NCBI RefSeq assembly: GCF_014648095.1
Contig: NZ_BMQL01000003.1
Location: forward strand, 1-64,000
DNA: 64,000 nt
DNA from: Deinococcus ruber
GTDB taxonomy: Bacteria; Deinococcota; Deinococci; Deinococcales; Deinococcaceae
Direction of reading: 5' to 3'
Both the position numbers and the translations under genes were made by a program. The notes beneath the pieces were generated by a model, which had not been told where the DNA came from, ran no database searches, and saw only the letters and a list, made by a program, of their open reading frames with translations. The number at the start of each line of letters is the position of its first letter. Position 1 is the stretch's first letter. Below are positions 32,461 through 43,692 of the stretch, piece by piece.

Positions 32461-32464
<4 letters not shown>

Positions 32465-33240
32465 CTGGGGCTGCGCCAGACGGCGACGGTTGCCACCAGC
32501 GTCAGCAGGAGGCCGAAGATGCCCATGCCCAGCAGCAAAATGGTGCGGCGGTCACGCGTCTGGCCCACGGGTTGCAGCACGCCGAGGGTATACGCGCGGG
32601 TCTGGTCGCCGCCCGAGATCACATCGACGGGAATGGGTGCCGAGCCGCGTCCGGTGCCGCTCCTGGGTGTTACCAGACTGGCAGCCCCCCCCGAGACGCT
32701 GGGCCGCAGCAGGCCATCAGGCGTGAAGGGCGAATACACGCTGAGGGTGACCCAGTAGCTGTACTGCCCGGCAGGAATCGGTGTGTCGATGGAAAGCGTG
32801 CTTCCGGTCAGGCGGATCGGCAGCGCCACGTTTTTGCGAACGGGCTTGCTGCTGCCGTCGGGTACGAAGTCGAGCGTCTGATCAAAGCCCGTGAAGTGCA
32901 GGTGATACTGCCAGCCGTCGTTGGGCGGCGTGGTGAAGCCCAGGCCGCCCAGGTCGCTCGCACCGCCCAGCCGACTTTTGACGAAGATGTCGAGGACGCC
33001 CGCCGAATAGCCCAGCGGAGCATTCCAGGGATTCTGGACCGCGCCCAGGCCGACCATCAGGCGCAGCTTGCCGTTCACCGATTCGGCCCGCAGTTCGCGC
33101 AGATCGAGCGCCGCTGCCAGCCCGGCAGGTTGAGTGGGAAGGGTATACGTGCCGTCGCCGCGTGCGTCTCCGGCGGGGTCTGGAACAGTAAGCAGGGCAG
33201 CAGCCAGGAGCGCGAGCACGGGCGGCAGTATACAGCGCAT
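32461..33240 (-). CDS. Exported, membrane-anchored protein with glucodextranase-C-like domain
   Basis: 259 residues: a signal peptide (1-19), then [16 protein letters not shown], which matches the start of the glucodextranase C-terminal (DOMON-like, PF09985) binding module. That module normally contains W-N-A-P-L-G-Y-type motifs, also seen here. A single C-terminal transmembrane helix (about 232-253) ends in basic residues. No catalytic glycosidase domain is attached, so it may be a surface carbohydrate- or ligand-binding module. ATG 33240 is preferred to GTG 33264 because GCGGGA precedes it. Coupled to the DMT transporter. Confidence 0.75.
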
Positions 33241-33318
33241 GTTCCCGCTGCGGGGGCCGCCCACACCCGCCCCCCCGGTGAAGCTCAGACGGGCCAGTTC
33301 ACCCTCGCCCTTTCGCCT

Positions 33319-34761
<1,443 letters not shown>

Positions 34762-34802
34762 CAGTGGCCTGTGCTGGCGTTAGAGAGGGGCCTTGTCACG
34801 GT

Positions 34803-35645
34803 TCAGGTTTCTCCAACCGGAATGTCGCGGTGGTCGATCACGCGGGCACCCAGCCCTGCCAGATCGTTCTTGAGGCGTTCGGCAACGGCCACGCTGCGGT
34901 GCTGGCCCCCGGTACAGCCCACCGCCACGCTGTAGGCATGCCGCCCCGCGTCTCTGGCGCGTTCGGCACTGGTCTCTACATATCCGCGCAACTGTTCGTA
35001 AAACGCTTCGCTCTCCTCGCCCTGAAACACGTAGCGGGCAACGTCCGGATTCAGGCCGGTTTTGGGCCGCAGTTCCGGGTCGTAATACGGATTGGGCAGC
35101 GTGCGAACGTCCAGCACCAGATCCACGTCGCGGGGCGGCGCATTTTTGAACCCGAAGGTGGTCAGGCGCAGATCGAAATCCTGCGGCAGGCCCAGCAGTC
35201 CGGTAATTCGCTCGGCAAGCTGGATATTGCTGAGGGCGGTGGTGTCGATCACGGTATCGGCAATGGCCCGCAGCGGAGACAGCAGCTCGGCTTCACGGGC
35301 AATGTCGAGCAGCAGGCTGGGATCTCCCAGCGGGTGCGTGCGGCGCGACAGGTTATAGCGGCGCAGCAGCACCTCGGGCGTGGCCTCCAGAAAGAAGATC
35401 CTCACGCCTTCCTGCCGCCGCTTCAGGCGCTCGAAACTGGCATCCAGCGACGCCAGGAAGTCGCGGGTGCGGGCGTCGGTGCTGACCACCACGCGCTCGA
35501 TGTTGCGGGCTTTTGCGAGGTCGCTCATGGCTCCCCACAGCTCGGGCGGCAGATTGTCGGTGGCAAAGTATCCAGCGTCTTCCAGCGTTCGCAGGGCGGT
35601 ACTCTTGCCGCTGCCGGACAGACCAGAGACGACGATAAAAGGCAT
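34803..35645 (-). CDS. rapZ: RapZ/YvcJ nucleotide-binding protein
   Basis: 280 residues with Walker [10 protein letters not shown] at 8-16, the T-D-N-L-P motif with D33, and the C-terminal [11 protein letters not shown] motif that senses glucosamine-6-phosphate in E. coli RapZ. In enterobacteria it steers small RNAs to RNase E; in Gram-positives YvcJ is a nucleotide hydrolase. The role here is unknown. TACACT lies 6 nt upstream of the ATG. It is divergent from recF (74-bp shared promoter region) and heads the rapZ-yvcK operon. Confidence 0.95.
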   Translation of the reverse strand: MPFIVVSGLSGSGKSTALRTLEDAGYFATDNLPPELWGAMSDLAKARNIERVVVSTDARTRDFLASLDASFERLKRRQEGVRIFFLEATPEVLLRRYNLSRRTHPLGDPSLLLDIAREAELLSPLRAIADTVIDTTALSNIQLAERITGLLGLPQDFDLRLTTFGFKNAPPRDVDLVLDVRTLPNPYYDPELRPKTGLNPDVARYVFQGEESEAFYEQLRGYVETSAERARDAGRHAYSVAVGCTGGQHRSVAVAERLKNDLAGLGARVIDHRDIPVGET

Positions 35646-35651
35646 GGCGTC

Positions 35652-35657
35652 AGTGTA
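35652..35657 (-). promoter_or_regulatory. Leaderless-type -10 (TACACT) of rapZ
   Basis: TACACT on the minus strand ends 6 nt before the ATG at 35645. Confidence 0.45.
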
Positions 35658-35707
35658 GCCCGTGCAGCAGGGTGGGCGGGTATGCGCTTCCCGCGCTCCG
35701 GCCCCGC

Positions 35708-35713
35708 TAGAAT
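35708..35713 (+). promoter_or_regulatory. Leaderless-type -10 (TAGAAT) of recF
   Basis: TAGAAT ends 6 nt before the GTG at 35720. Confidence 0.45.
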
Positions 35714-35719
35714 GTCGGC

Positions 35720-36811
35720 GTGCTGCTCCAGTCGCTTTCTACCCTGAATTACCGCAACCTGGCCGACGCGACGCTGCGGTTTCCGGCAGGCGTGACCGGT
35801 ATCTGGGGTGCCAACGGCGCGGGCAAGACCAATCTGCTGGAGGCGGCCTACCTCGCCCTGACCGGCCTGACCGACGCCCCCCGGCTGGAAGTGCTGGTTC
35901 GCAGCGGCGAGCGGGAAGCGTATGTGCGGGCCGAGTCGTGGCAGGGCGGCAGCCTGAGCGTGCTCGAAACCGGGGTGGGCCGGGGCCGCCGCACCACCAA
36001 GCTCGACGGCGTGCGGGTGCGCGGTCAGGAACTGCCCAGGGGAAGTGCCGTGTGGATCAGGCCCGAAGACAGCGAACTGGTGTACGGCGCACCGACGCTG
36101 CGGCGGGCCTTCCTCGATCAGCTGTTGTCGCGCCTGTCGCCCCGCCACGCCCAGATGCTCCAGCGCTACGAGCGCGGGGTGGCGCAGCGCAACGCCGCTC
36201 TGAAGGCCGGGGAAGACTGGGCGATGGGCGTCTGGGACGAACAACTGGTCACGCTGGGCAGTGAAATTATGACGCTGCGGCGGCGGGCGGTGCAGCGCAT
36301 GGCGACGCTGGCGGCAGAAAATCACGCGGCACTGGGTAGCCGCAAGCCGCTGTATCTGGAACTGGTCGAAACGACCACGCCCGAGAGTTTCCGGCACGAC
36401 CTGAAGCGCCGCCGGGGTGAGGAACTGAGCCGGGGAGCCACCGTGCTGGGGCCACACCGCGACGATCTGCGCCTGATGCTGGGCGACTTTTCCGCTGCCG
36501 ACTACGCCAGCCGGGGCGAGGCACGCACCATCGCTCTGGCGCTGCGAAAGGCCGAACTCGATCTGCTTCAGGAGCGCTATCAGGAACCGCCGATTCTGCT
36601 GATCGACGACTTTTCAGCCGAACTCGATCCGCAGAGGCGCTCGTTTCTGCTGCGGCTGGCGGCGTCGGTGCCGCAGGCCATCGTGACCGGCACCGAAGGA
36701 TTTCCCGGCGCAGTTCAGAGCCTGCGGGCCGAGGCGGGCCAGTTTCTGCCCACGCAGGCTCCCAGCAGCGCACCTGCGCCACAGCTGGATACGGCAGAGG
36801 TGAAGCTATGA
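35720..36811 (+). CDS. recF: Recombination mediator RecF
   Basis: An SMC-like ATPase that loads RecA at single-strand gaps with RecO and RecR; in Deinococcus, which lacks RecBC, RecFOR is the main route for double-strand-break repair. The 363 residues have Walker A G-A-N-G-A-G-K-T at 30-37, an ABC-type signature S-R-G-E-A-R-T, and Walker [16 protein letters not shown] start supported by TAGAAT 6 nt upstream. Its stop overlaps the dciA ATG by 4 nt. It is not beside dnaA/dnaN as in many bacteria. Confidence 0.95.
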   Translation: MLLQSLSTLNYRNLADATLRFPAGVTGIWGANGAGKTNLLEAAYLALTGLTDAPRLEVLVRSGEREAYVRAESWQGGSLSVLETGVGRGRRTTKLDGVRVRGQELPRGSAVWIRPEDSELVYGAPTLRRAFLDQLLSRLSPRHAQMLQRYERGVAQRNAALKAGEDWAMGVWDEQLVTLGSEIMTLRRRAVQRMATLAAENHAALGSRKPLYLELVETTTPESFRHDLKRRRGEELSRGATVLGPHRDDLRLMLGDFSAADYASRGEARTIALALRKAELDLLQERYQEPPILLIDDFSAELDPQRRSFLLRLAASVPQAIVTGTEGFPGAVQSLRAEAGQFLPTQAPSSAPAPQLDTAEVKL

Positions 36812-37656
36812 GCCGCCGAACCGGACAGACCCACGACATGCGGGCGCTGCTGGGCACCACGCTGAAAAGCCGGGGGCTGCGGCTGGGTGTGAGCCGCGCC
36901 CGCAGCGTCTTGCTGTGGCCGCAGGTGGTCGGCCCAGAACTGGCGCGGCTGACCCGGCCCCGCAATCAGCACGGCAGCACCCTGTTTATCGAGGCCCGCG
37001 ACAGCGCCCAGGCACACCACCTCTCGATGCAGCGTCACCATTTTCTGGCGAAGTTGCAGCAGATGATGGGTGATGAGAGCGTGACCGAACTGCGCTTTGT
37101 GGTCGGTACGCTGCCGCCCGATGTGCGTGCGATTCAGCCCGATCTGCTGCCCGCCCCCGACCGCATGCGTGCCCGCGAACTGGTGCGCGAGGTGCCCGCC
37201 GATCTGAAAGACGTGGCGCAGCAGGCCGCCGAAGCCATTACCCGCGCCCGGCGCTGGCGCGAGCAGCAGGGCTACCGCCCGTGCCCGGTGTGCGGCGAGG
37301 CCAGCGCCGAGCAGCCCTGCCGCGCCTGCACCCTGACGCTGCAAGACCCGCAGGTGGGCAGGGCTGCACCCAGGCTGGCCCGCAATCCAGCCCTGATTCA
37401 TGTGTTGCCGCAGACCCTGGGCGACAGCGGCACGGCGGCGGCCCGCCATCTGGCGCTCGAACTGCTGAAGGATCAGATGGAACTGCTGGCGCTGGAATGC
37501 GTGCGGAGCGGCGGCGAGGTGTATTACCGCGAGTATCTGGGCGAGCAGGCGCGGCTGTACCTGGCGTTGTCGCAGCGCCGGGAGAGCGTGCGGCTGACGC
37601 AGGCGGCCCTGCGGCTGCTGCCAGAGCGGGTACAGACGGTTCTGCGGGAGGAGTGA
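36808..37656 (+). CDS. dciA: DciA-type (DUF721) helicase-loading protein with C-terminal zinc ribbon
   Basis: 282 residues. The N-terminal 100 residues match DUF721/DciA, with L-L-W-P-Q-V-V-G-P-E-L-A and the S-T-L-F-I-E-A strand. DciA opens or loads the replicative helicase DnaB in bacteria lacking DnaC/DnaI. Beyond the domain is a long extension with a zinc-ribbon-like cluster C159, C162, C171, C174 and a helical C-terminus containing two TPR-like segments. Translationally coupled to recF by a 4-nt overlap, a common association. The domain is clear; the role of the extension is unknown. Confidence 0.88.
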   Translation: MSRRTGQTHDMRALLGTTLKSRGLRLGVSRARSVLLWPQVVGPELARLTRPRNQHGSTLFIEARDSAQAHHLSMQRHHFLAKLQQMMGDESVTELRFVVGTLPPDVRAIQPDLLPAPDRMRARELVREVPADLKDVAQQAAEAITRARRWREQQGYRPCPVCGEASAEQPCRACTLTLQDPQVGRAAPRLARNPALIHVLPQTLGDSGTAAARHLALELLKDQMELLALECVRSGGEVYYREYLGEQARLYLALSQRRESVRLTQAALRLLPERVQTVLREE

Positions 37657-37713
37657 ACAGGGAAGACGGTCTTTGATGTGCCGACGCTCCAGCCTTCCTT
37701 CATTTGCTGCCGC

Positions 37714-37719
37714 TAGAGT
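37714..37719 (+). promoter_or_regulatory. Leaderless-type -10 (TAGAGT) of moaB
   Basis: TAGAGT ends 6 nt before the ATG at 37726. Confidence 0.45.
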
Positions 37720-37725
37720 GCGCGT

Positions 37726-38352
37726 ATGGGCCGAGAAGAACATCAGGAAGCCGCGCAGGGTGCCGTCAAGGTGGGCGTGTTGACCATTTCCGACACCCGC
37801 ACTCAGGACACCGACAACAGCGGTCAATATCTGATGCAGCAGCTTCAGGAGAGCGGGCATGAGGTGGTCGAATACCGCATCGTCAAGGATGATGCGCTCG
37901 AGATTCGCAGCGCTCTGAACGCCATGATGAAGACCGCGCAGGTGATTCTGAGCAGCGGCGGCACCGGCATTACCGGGCGCGACGTGACCATTCCGGTGGT
38001 CGAGAGCCTGCTGACCAAACCGATGCCGGGCTTTGGCGAGCTGTTCCGCATGCTCAGCTATCAGCAGGTGAAAGGGGCGGCCATGCTGTCGCGGGCGGTG
38101 GGCGGTCTGGCCCGCAACACATTGATCTTTGCGCTGCCGGGCAGCCAGAATGCCGCTCAGACCGCCTGGGAAGGACTGCTGCGCGACGAGCTTTCGCATC
38201 TGGTGTTCGAGATGACCCGGCAGCCGCAACCGCTCAGTGGATCGTCTGTTTCGCTGCCCTCCGGCTCTGGCCCGCTGCACGTGCTGGGCGGCTACGTCGA
38301 AGACGCAGAGGGCGCGGCAGATGTGCTGGAAGTCGAGCCGCCGAGGATCTGA
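37726..38352 (+). CDS. moaB: Molybdenum cofactor biosynthesis protein MoaB/Mog family
   Basis: 208 residues. [10 protein letters not shown], then [11 protein letters not shown] and the [16 protein letters not shown] block are the molybdopterin-adenylyltransferase-like signature. Proteins of this group adenylylate molybdopterin before metal insertion, although some MoaB proteins are inactive relatives. A roughly 35-residue C-terminal tail rich in Ser/Gly is not part of the core fold. It could supply cofactor to the YuiH-like enzyme at 6.9 kb (inference). Monocistronic with a leaderless-type promoter. Confidence 0.92.
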   Translation: MGREEHQEAAQGAVKVGVLTISDTRTQDTDNSGQYLMQQLQESGHEVVEYRIVKDDALEIRSALNAMMKTAQVILSSGGTGITGRDVTIPVVESLLTKPMPGFGELFRMLSYQQVKGAAMLSRAVGGLARNTLIFALPGSQNAAQTAWEGLLRDELSHLVFEMTRQPQPLSGSSVSLPSGSGPLHVLGGYVEDAEGAADVLEVEPPRI

Positions 38353-38361
38353 GCTGAGAAG

Positions 38362-39924
38362 TTAGAGTCTGTCTCCTTTCTTCAGATTGCACCGACGACA
38401 CAGCAGTTGGAGATTTCCGAAGGTACTCGCGCCACCCTTGCTGAAGGGAATGATGTGATCGAATTCCAGATAGTTGCTGTCGCCGCATTCCCGGCATTTT
38501 CCCTGATCGTGGTGCCAGACCTGATTTCGGACGTCCTGGGGGATGTGGCGAGACGCCTTTTCGGTCTGAGGAAGCAGCATCAGGCGTTTATGCATCCTGA
38601 CAAGGGCATCCAGGGTGGCGGCCAGCAGCAGTGAGCGCTCGACCTGATACACGCCGCTTCCCTTCTTGACGCCCAATTCCAGATTGACGCCGTTCGGCAG
38701 CTCTTCGATTCTCAGGACTTTTCCAAACTGAATATTCCAGCCGCCTTCCGGCCCGACGAAATGTATCTGCTTGCTCGTAAGTGTCAGGCGGCCTGAGATA
38801 TTTCGGCTGCGGGTGGCTGTGACGTGGCGGTAGGTCGCGGGCGTCTCGAAATGCGCGATTTCTCCGCTGTCCAGGATCAGAGCGCTCTGAATGGTCGGTA
38901 CTCTTCCCGCCCGAATGTGTGTGGCAGCGCGAAGCTCTTCCAGATCGGTCAGCGCCCGCGTCAGGAGAGTGTTGGGTACCTGTAAGAGCTGCTGTAGACG
39001 GTAGAACACCTCTTCAGTCTTCGGGTCCAGAAGACCGTCGGCGCGGGCCATCATGACGGTGCGTTCCAGCAGATTGACCGCCTGCGGGCGAACAAAGGCC
39101 AGTGCGTCGGTGGCGTTCAGTCGCTCCTGAAAGATGGTCTGCTGCAAATCGCGCCACTCGTGCAGTTCCATCAGATTGTCGGCGCAGGCGGCCTGAAACC
39201 GAATTCGGAAGCGCTGCATGCCAGCCTGAAGGTCACTGCTGCATTCTCGGCAGAGCTGCTGGGTATCCAGGCGACGAAAAAACGTGCCCGCCCGCCCGCA
39301 ACGGCGGCAGGTATCTGGCCCGGTTACGCTCTGGGGAGCTGACTCCAGCGGCTTCCAGACGGCTTCAGGGGTTCGGACAGGTGGCGTGGCAGCAGGCAGG
39401 GGTGCAGGCGCCGGGTCTGTTACAACCCCGCCCATCGATTCGAGCAGCGCCTGAAGCCCACCGGAAAATCCCTGCCCGACACCCGCGATGCGCCAGTGGT
39501 CTTTGTATCTGTACAACTCCATAAGAATAACGGCGCGTTCCTCCTGAAACAGAGAGCCGGAAATAGAGAATCTGACTCTTTCTCGTCCGTCTTCGTTCAG
39601 AGAAGCATGACCCTCCGACATCGTGTGGAAGGAGTAGTCATCATGGGTTGCTGTCAGCAATAACCGGTGAATTGCCAAAGGGATTTTGCTCAGATCGATA
39701 GTGAAGATTTGGCCTGTTGCATCGAGCTGGAGAGCGTGTTCAGGACTCTGACGCTGGTTGTAGAAGATGAAATACCGATCATCAGAGAGTTGGCGCGCTT
39801 CATCAAGTCCAAAGACGCTCAGATCAGGTGGACTGACCATCGGCAGGCGGGCCGTCAGGGTGAAGCGCTGTGCTGACGTGAACTGAGATAAAGGGGCGCG
39901 TTCACCGCGTTGTAGGGCGGGCAT
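38362..39924 (-). CDS. TerD domain / zinc ribbon / PH-like / HNH endonuclease fusion
   Basis: 520 residues in one chain. Residues 1-166 form a TerD domain (L-Q-R-G-E-R-A-P-L at the start, D-L-S-V-F-G-L-D, ending G-V-G-Q-G-F-S-G-G-L). A zinc ribbon follows (C206, C209, C225, C228), then a helical region (about 235-335) resembling TerB-type segments, a beta-rich PH/GRAM-like domain (about 345-445), and a complete HNH nuclease at 461-520 (C477, C480, D489-H490, N504, C509, C512-N513). TerD domains bind calcium and belong to tellurite and chemical-stress systems. TACACT 5 nt before the ATG supports the start. No other ter gene is adjacent. It may be a calcium- or membrane-responsive nuclease (inference). 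Confidence 0.85.
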   Translation of the reverse strand: MPALQRGERAPLSQFTSAQRFTLTARLPMVSPPDLSVFGLDEARQLSDDRYFIFYNQRQSPEHALQLDATGQIFTIDLSKIPLAIHRLLLTATHDDYSFHTMSEGHASLNEDGRERVRFSISGSLFQEERAVILMELYRYKDHWRIAGVGQGFSGGLQALLESMGGVVTDPAPAPLPAATPPVRTPEAVWKPLESAPQSVTGPDTCRRCGRAGTFFRRLDTQQLCRECSSDLQAGMQRFRIRFQAACADNLMELHEWRDLQQTIFQERLNATDALAFVRPQAVNLLERTVMMARADGLLDPKTEEVFYRLQQLLQVPNTLLTRALTDLEELRAATHIRAGRVPTIQSALILDSGEIAHFETPATYRHVTATRSRNISGRLTLTSKQIHFVGPEGGWNIQFGKVLRIEELPNGVNLELGVKKGSGVYQVERSLLLAATLDALVRMHKRLMLLPQTEKASRHIPQDVRNQVWHHDQGKCRECGDSNYLEFDHIIPFSKGGASTFGNLQLLCRRCNLKKGDRL

Positions 39925-39929
39925 ACATC

Positions 39930-39935
39930 AGTGTA
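39930..39935 (-). promoter_or_regulatory. Leaderless-type -10 (TACACT) of the TerD-HNH gene
   Basis: TACACT on the minus strand ends 5 nt before the ATG at 39924. Confidence 0.4.
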
Positions 39936-40088
39936 GAGCCTTTAGAAAAGGAACAGTTCTCAAAAATGTCTGTCCGGGTATTCACTTTTAGCGAAGCGGT
40001 CACTGGAGCTGAAATCTGGGGGCAGCTCCGCCATTCCACTGCTGGACGCTAAGCCATTTCGCCCACGTTCGCCCCCGCCCCGCCTCCG

Positions 40089-40094
40089 TATACT
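40089..40094 (+). promoter_or_regulatory. Leaderless-type -10 (TATACT) of mutS2
   Basis: TATACT ends 7 nt before the GTG at 40102. Confidence 0.45.
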
Positions 40095-40101
40095 CTGGGG
40101 C

Positions 40102-42420
40102 GTGCCGTTCGATGAAGCCGCCCTCGCCACCCTCGATTTCTCCCGCATCCGCGAGGCGCTCGCCAGCCGTGCCGCCACCCGTCTGGGCGTGGAGCGTGCT
40201 CAGAGTCTGTCGCCCAGCGCCAGCGCCGACTTCGTGGCGAGGGCGCTCGATGAACTGGAAGACGCGCTGTTTGGCGTGAGCCTGAGTCTGGGCGGCGTGC
40301 AGGACGTGCGCCCGCTGGTCGAGCGTGCCGCCGAAGGCCGGGTGCTGAGCGGTCAGGAACTGCTGGAAGTCGGGTATACGCTCGACGCCGCCATGACCGT
40401 CAAGAGATCGGTGGCGACCAATTCGCGCGGGCCGCTGCTGAACGTGGTGACCACCTTTGCCGGAAGTGGCCTGGCCGACCACACCCTGATCGTGCGCCGG
40501 GTGCTGGAAAGCATCGACCGGGGCGGTGAGGTGCGCGACGACGCCACGCCCAAGCTGCGCGAGTTGCGCCGCCGCCTGGGGCCGCTGCGTGACCGCATCC
40601 GTGAGCGCCTGACCAACACGCTGGAGCAGTGGGCCGACGTGCTTCAGGAAAATATCGTGACGCTGCGCCGTGACCGATACGTGGTGCCGGTGCAGGCCAG
40701 CCGGGTCGGACAGGTGCAGGGCATCATCGTGGATTCCAGCGCGTCGGGGCAGACGTATTTCGTGGAACCCGCCAGCATCACGCCGCTGAACAACGAACTT
40801 GCTCGGCTGCTGCTCGACGAAGAGGCCGAGGTGCGGCGCATCCTGACAGAGCTGTCGGGGCTGGTGGCGCAGGACGAGGGCATTCACGGCACCATCCTGA
40901 CGCTCGCAGAACTCGACCTGATCGCCAGCAAGGCCCGGCTGGCCCGCGACTGGCGACTGAACCGCCCGAAGCCGGGGCCAGACGGCGTATACGACCTGAA
41001 GGAAGCCCGCCACCCGCTGATCGACAATGCCGTCTCCAACGATCTGAGTCTGGGCACCGCGTCCTCTGGAGAGGTGCGCCTGATCCTCATTACTGGCCCG
41101 AACATGGGTGGTAAGACCGCCACCCTCAAAACCCTGGGGCTGGCAGTTCTGATGCACCAGTGCGGCCTGTATGTGGCGGCGACCAGTGCCACACTGCCTA
41201 TCGTCAATGACGTGCTGGTCGATATCGGTGACGAGCAGAGCATCGAGGCGAGCCTGTCCACCTTCGCGTCGCATCTCAAGCACCTGCGGCAGATTCTGGA
41301 AGTCGCAGACCGCCGCACGCTGGTCCTGATCGACGAGTTGGGCAGCGGCACCGATCCGCAGGAGGGCGCGGCGCTCAGTCAGGCGATCATCGAGCGGTTG
41401 CTCTCGCAGGACGCACGCGGCGTCATCACCTCGCATCTGGCCCCGCTCAAGCTGTTCGCGCTGGAAACGCCCGGCCTGAAGAATGCCAGCATGGGTTTTG
41501 ATCTGGCGGCGCTCGCGCCCACGTACCGCCTTCAGGTGGGCCAGCCGGGGCGCAGCTACGCGCTCGCCATCGCCCGCCGCATGGGGTTGCCCGAGGGCGT
41601 CATGGGCCGCGCCGAAACCATCCTGGGGCCGGAAGGTGGCCTGCTGGAAGCGCTGCTGGAGAATCTGGAGCAGGAACGCGCCCAGCTGAGCGCCGATCTG
41701 AGTGCGGCGCGGGCGGCCCGGATCAGTGTGGAAAGCGAGCTGGGGCGCGTGCAGCAGGAGCGGGCGGCCATCCAGTCGCGGCGTGACGAACTGATCGCGG
41801 AGGCCTCGCAGAAGGCCGAGACGCTGTATGTGAACGCGCTGGAGCAGGTCCGCAGTCTGCGGGCACGCGCCCGCGAGGAAAGCGGGCGGCCCCGCGTGCT
41901 GGAGGAGCTGCGGCAGCTTCGGCGCACCGCCCAGGCCGAGCGCCCACAGGCGCAGGTCGAAGCGCCACGCGGCGACCCGCTGCGGGCCGGAAGCATCGTG
42001 GACGTTCCGGCATATGGGGCCACCGGGCAGGTGCTGGAAGTGCGCGGCGACGAACTGGTGGTGCAGCTCGGCGTGATGAAGGTGAACGTGCGCCGCCGCG
42101 ACGTGAGGATGAAGGTCGAGGACGCGCCCAAGGTGAAGGCGAAATCCAGTTTCGTGGGCACGACCACGACCACCTTTCAGACCGAGCTGCAACTGCGCGG
42201 GCACCACGTCGAGGAGGCGGTGGAGGAGCTGCGGCAGGCGGTGGGCGAGGCGCACGCCCTCAAGGAATCGCCGCTGCGGGTGGTACACGGCAAGGGCCAG
42301 GGCGTGTTGCGGCGATTGCTGCGCGATTATCTGAAGTCCGACAAGCGCGTCGAGAGCTTCCACGACGCCGAACCCAACCAGGGCGGGCACGGCGTCACGA
42401 TTGTCAATATTCGCAGGTAA
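40102..42420 (+). CDS. mutS2: MutS2 (recombination/ribosome-rescue ATPase with Smr domain)
   Basis: 772 residues. There is no mismatch-recognition domain I as in MutS1. The ATPase core has Walker [10 protein letters not shown] at 332-340 and [10 protein letters not shown], followed by a coiled-coil arm (about 510-620) and a C-terminal Smr nuclease domain (about 694-772) with L-Q-L-R-G and [11 protein letters not shown]. MutS2 suppresses homologous recombination in some bacteria and splits collided ribosomes in others. GTG start supported by TATACT 7 nt upstream. Divergent from the TerD-HNH gene. Confidence 0.96.
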   Translation: MPFDEAALATLDFSRIREALASRAATRLGVERAQSLSPSASADFVARALDELEDALFGVSLSLGGVQDVRPLVERAAEGRVLSGQELLEVGYTLDAAMTVKRSVATNSRGPLLNVVTTFAGSGLADHTLIVRRVLESIDRGGEVRDDATPKLRELRRRLGPLRDRIRERLTNTLEQWADVLQENIVTLRRDRYVVPVQASRVGQVQGIIVDSSASGQTYFVEPASITPLNNELARLLLDEEAEVRRILTELSGLVAQDEGIHGTILTLAELDLIASKARLARDWRLNRPKPGPDGVYDLKEARHPLIDNAVSNDLSLGTASSGEVRLILITGPNMGGKTATLKTLGLAVLMHQCGLYVAATSATLPIVNDVLVDIGDEQSIEASLSTFASHLKHLRQILEVADRRTLVLIDELGSGTDPQEGAALSQAIIERLLSQDARGVITSHLAPLKLFALETPGLKNASMGFDLAALAPTYRLQVGQPGRSYALAIARRMGLPEGVMGRAETILGPEGGLLEALLENLEQERAQLSADLSAARAARISVESELGRVQQERAAIQSRRDELIAEASQKAETLYVNALEQVRSLRARAREESGRPRVLEELRQLRRTAQAERPQAQVEAPRGDPLRAGSIVDVPAYGATGQVLEVRGDELVVQLGVMKVNVRRRDVRMKVEDAPKVKAKSSFVGTTTTTFQTELQLRGHHVEEAVEELRQAVGEAHALKESPLRVVHGKGQGVLRRLLRDYLKSDKRVESFHDAEPNQGGHGVTIVNIRR

Positions 42421-42496
42421 GCAGGGGAGAGATCGGGAGGTCTGCACGTGCTGTATGCCGATGTTCTCACTCGTCGTCAGCTGCCCGGCGTGCAGA

Positions 42497-43618
42497 ATGG
42501 AAGACGTGTTTTCACGGTCTTTCAAGAAGAGTGCTGCTTCGCTGCTGTGCGCCTCGCTGCTTGGCGTGGCGGCGGCCCAGAGCGCTCCAGCGCCTCCCGA
42601 TCCGGCCCAGCCCTCACCAGTTCAGCCTCAGCCGACCTTCACGGCGCGGCTGCTCGAACTGATTCCCTCCGACTACTTCGGGCGCTTCGGCAGCACCACC
42701 GCCTTTGCTGACAGCTCCAGCGGCTACGGCATTCGCGGGCTGCCGCTGCCCCTCAAGGCCGATGCCCGCTTCACCTTCATCAGCCATCCGAACTATCTGG
42801 AGTACGCGGCCAGTCTGCGCGAGGGCGACACCAGCTATGTGGCGGGCCGCCTCCAGAACGACGACGGCGGCGCGACGCAGGGAGTGGGGCACCTGGAAGT
42901 GACGCACAACCCGTACACCGGGCTGCAATACGGAGCGCTGCTGCAAGACCAGGGGCGCAGCAGCCGCTTCACGGTGGGCTATGCCTGGGCGGGCGGCCCG
43001 GTACACGCGCTGGCAGAAGCCGGGTACGCTGTCCAGGGCGCAACGAACGCGGCCTATCTGCATTTCGAGGAGAGCGCCGGGGCGCAACTGGTCAACAATC
43101 CCGCCTTCAGCGTCAGTGTGGCGGGCACCGTTCGCAGCTATGTGTTTACCGATACCACGCAGCTCAGCACCGATCTGAGCGCCAGTTTCACGGTGCGGCC
43201 CACCGACTTCAGCAGCGTTACCGTCAGTCAGCTCGAACGCTTTGCCGTGGGCAGCAACCCCATTCCCGACCTGAATCTGGCCCGCTATGACCGCAGCAAT
43301 ATCGATGTGCTTGTGGCCCCAAAGCTGGCGTTCGGCCCGCTGAGCTGGCGTGACGTGCAGTATCACTATCAGCGCTCGTGGCAGGCCAGCACCGACGATG
43401 TCAACTCGCTGAGCGCCACCCTCCGCGCCGATCTGGCGGCCCCGGTGGTGCTCGATCTGACGCCGCACCGCGACTGGGTCGCCAACGAATACGGCGTTCG
43501 GGCCGACCTGTTTTACCGCTCTGCAGCCTTCCCAGTGCTGTTCGGCCCCAGCCTCGATTACCTGTGGACGGGCGTGGGCAGCCGCTGGGTCTTCAGCGTC
43601 AAGGCGGGCGTGAAGTAG
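42497..43618 (+). CDS. Exported beta-strand-rich protein, possible outer-membrane protein
   Basis: 373 residues with a signal peptide (about 1-28, ends A-A-A-Q-S) and a Pro/Gln-rich segment after it. The remainder alternates polar and hydrophobic residues with many Tyr, Trp and Gly, as in outer-membrane beta-barrels, and ends W-V-F-S-V-K-A-G-V-K. No named family recognised. It starts 76 nt after mutS2; ATG 42497 or GTG 42506 are possible starts and no promoter-like signal is evident, so it may be co-transcribed. Confidence 0.7.
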   Translation: MEDVFSRSFKKSAASLLCASLLGVAAAQSAPAPPDPAQPSPVQPQPTFTARLLELIPSDYFGRFGSTTAFADSSSGYGIRGLPLPLKADARFTFISHPNYLEYAASLREGDTSYVAGRLQNDDGGATQGVGHLEVTHNPYTGLQYGALLQDQGRSSRFTVGYAWAGGPVHALAEAGYAVQGATNAAYLHFEESAGAQLVNNPAFSVSVAGTVRSYVFTDTTQLSTDLSASFTVRPTDFSSVTVSQLERFAVGSNPIPDLNLARYDRSNIDVLVAPKLAFGPLSWRDVQYHYQRSWQASTDDVNSLSATLRADLAAPVVLDLTPHRDWVANEYGVRADLFYRSAAFPVLFGPSLDYLWTGVGSRWVFSVKAGVK

Positions 43619-43680
43619 GAAAATCGTCTGGGTGGTGAGCGCTCTGTTGCCTAAGCCCTAAACCCAATGCCTGATCGCCG

Positions 43681-43686
43681 TATACT
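43681..43686 (+). promoter_or_regulatory. Leaderless-type -10 (TATACT) of rlmN
   Basis: TATACT ends 6 nt before the ATG at 43693. Confidence 0.5.
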
Positions 43687-43692
43687 TTCCTG

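Noticed and set aside
40102..42420. Calling this gene mutS (mismatch repair)
   Set aside because: No N-terminal mismatch-binding F-x-E domain, and a C-terminal Smr domain is present, so it is MutS2.
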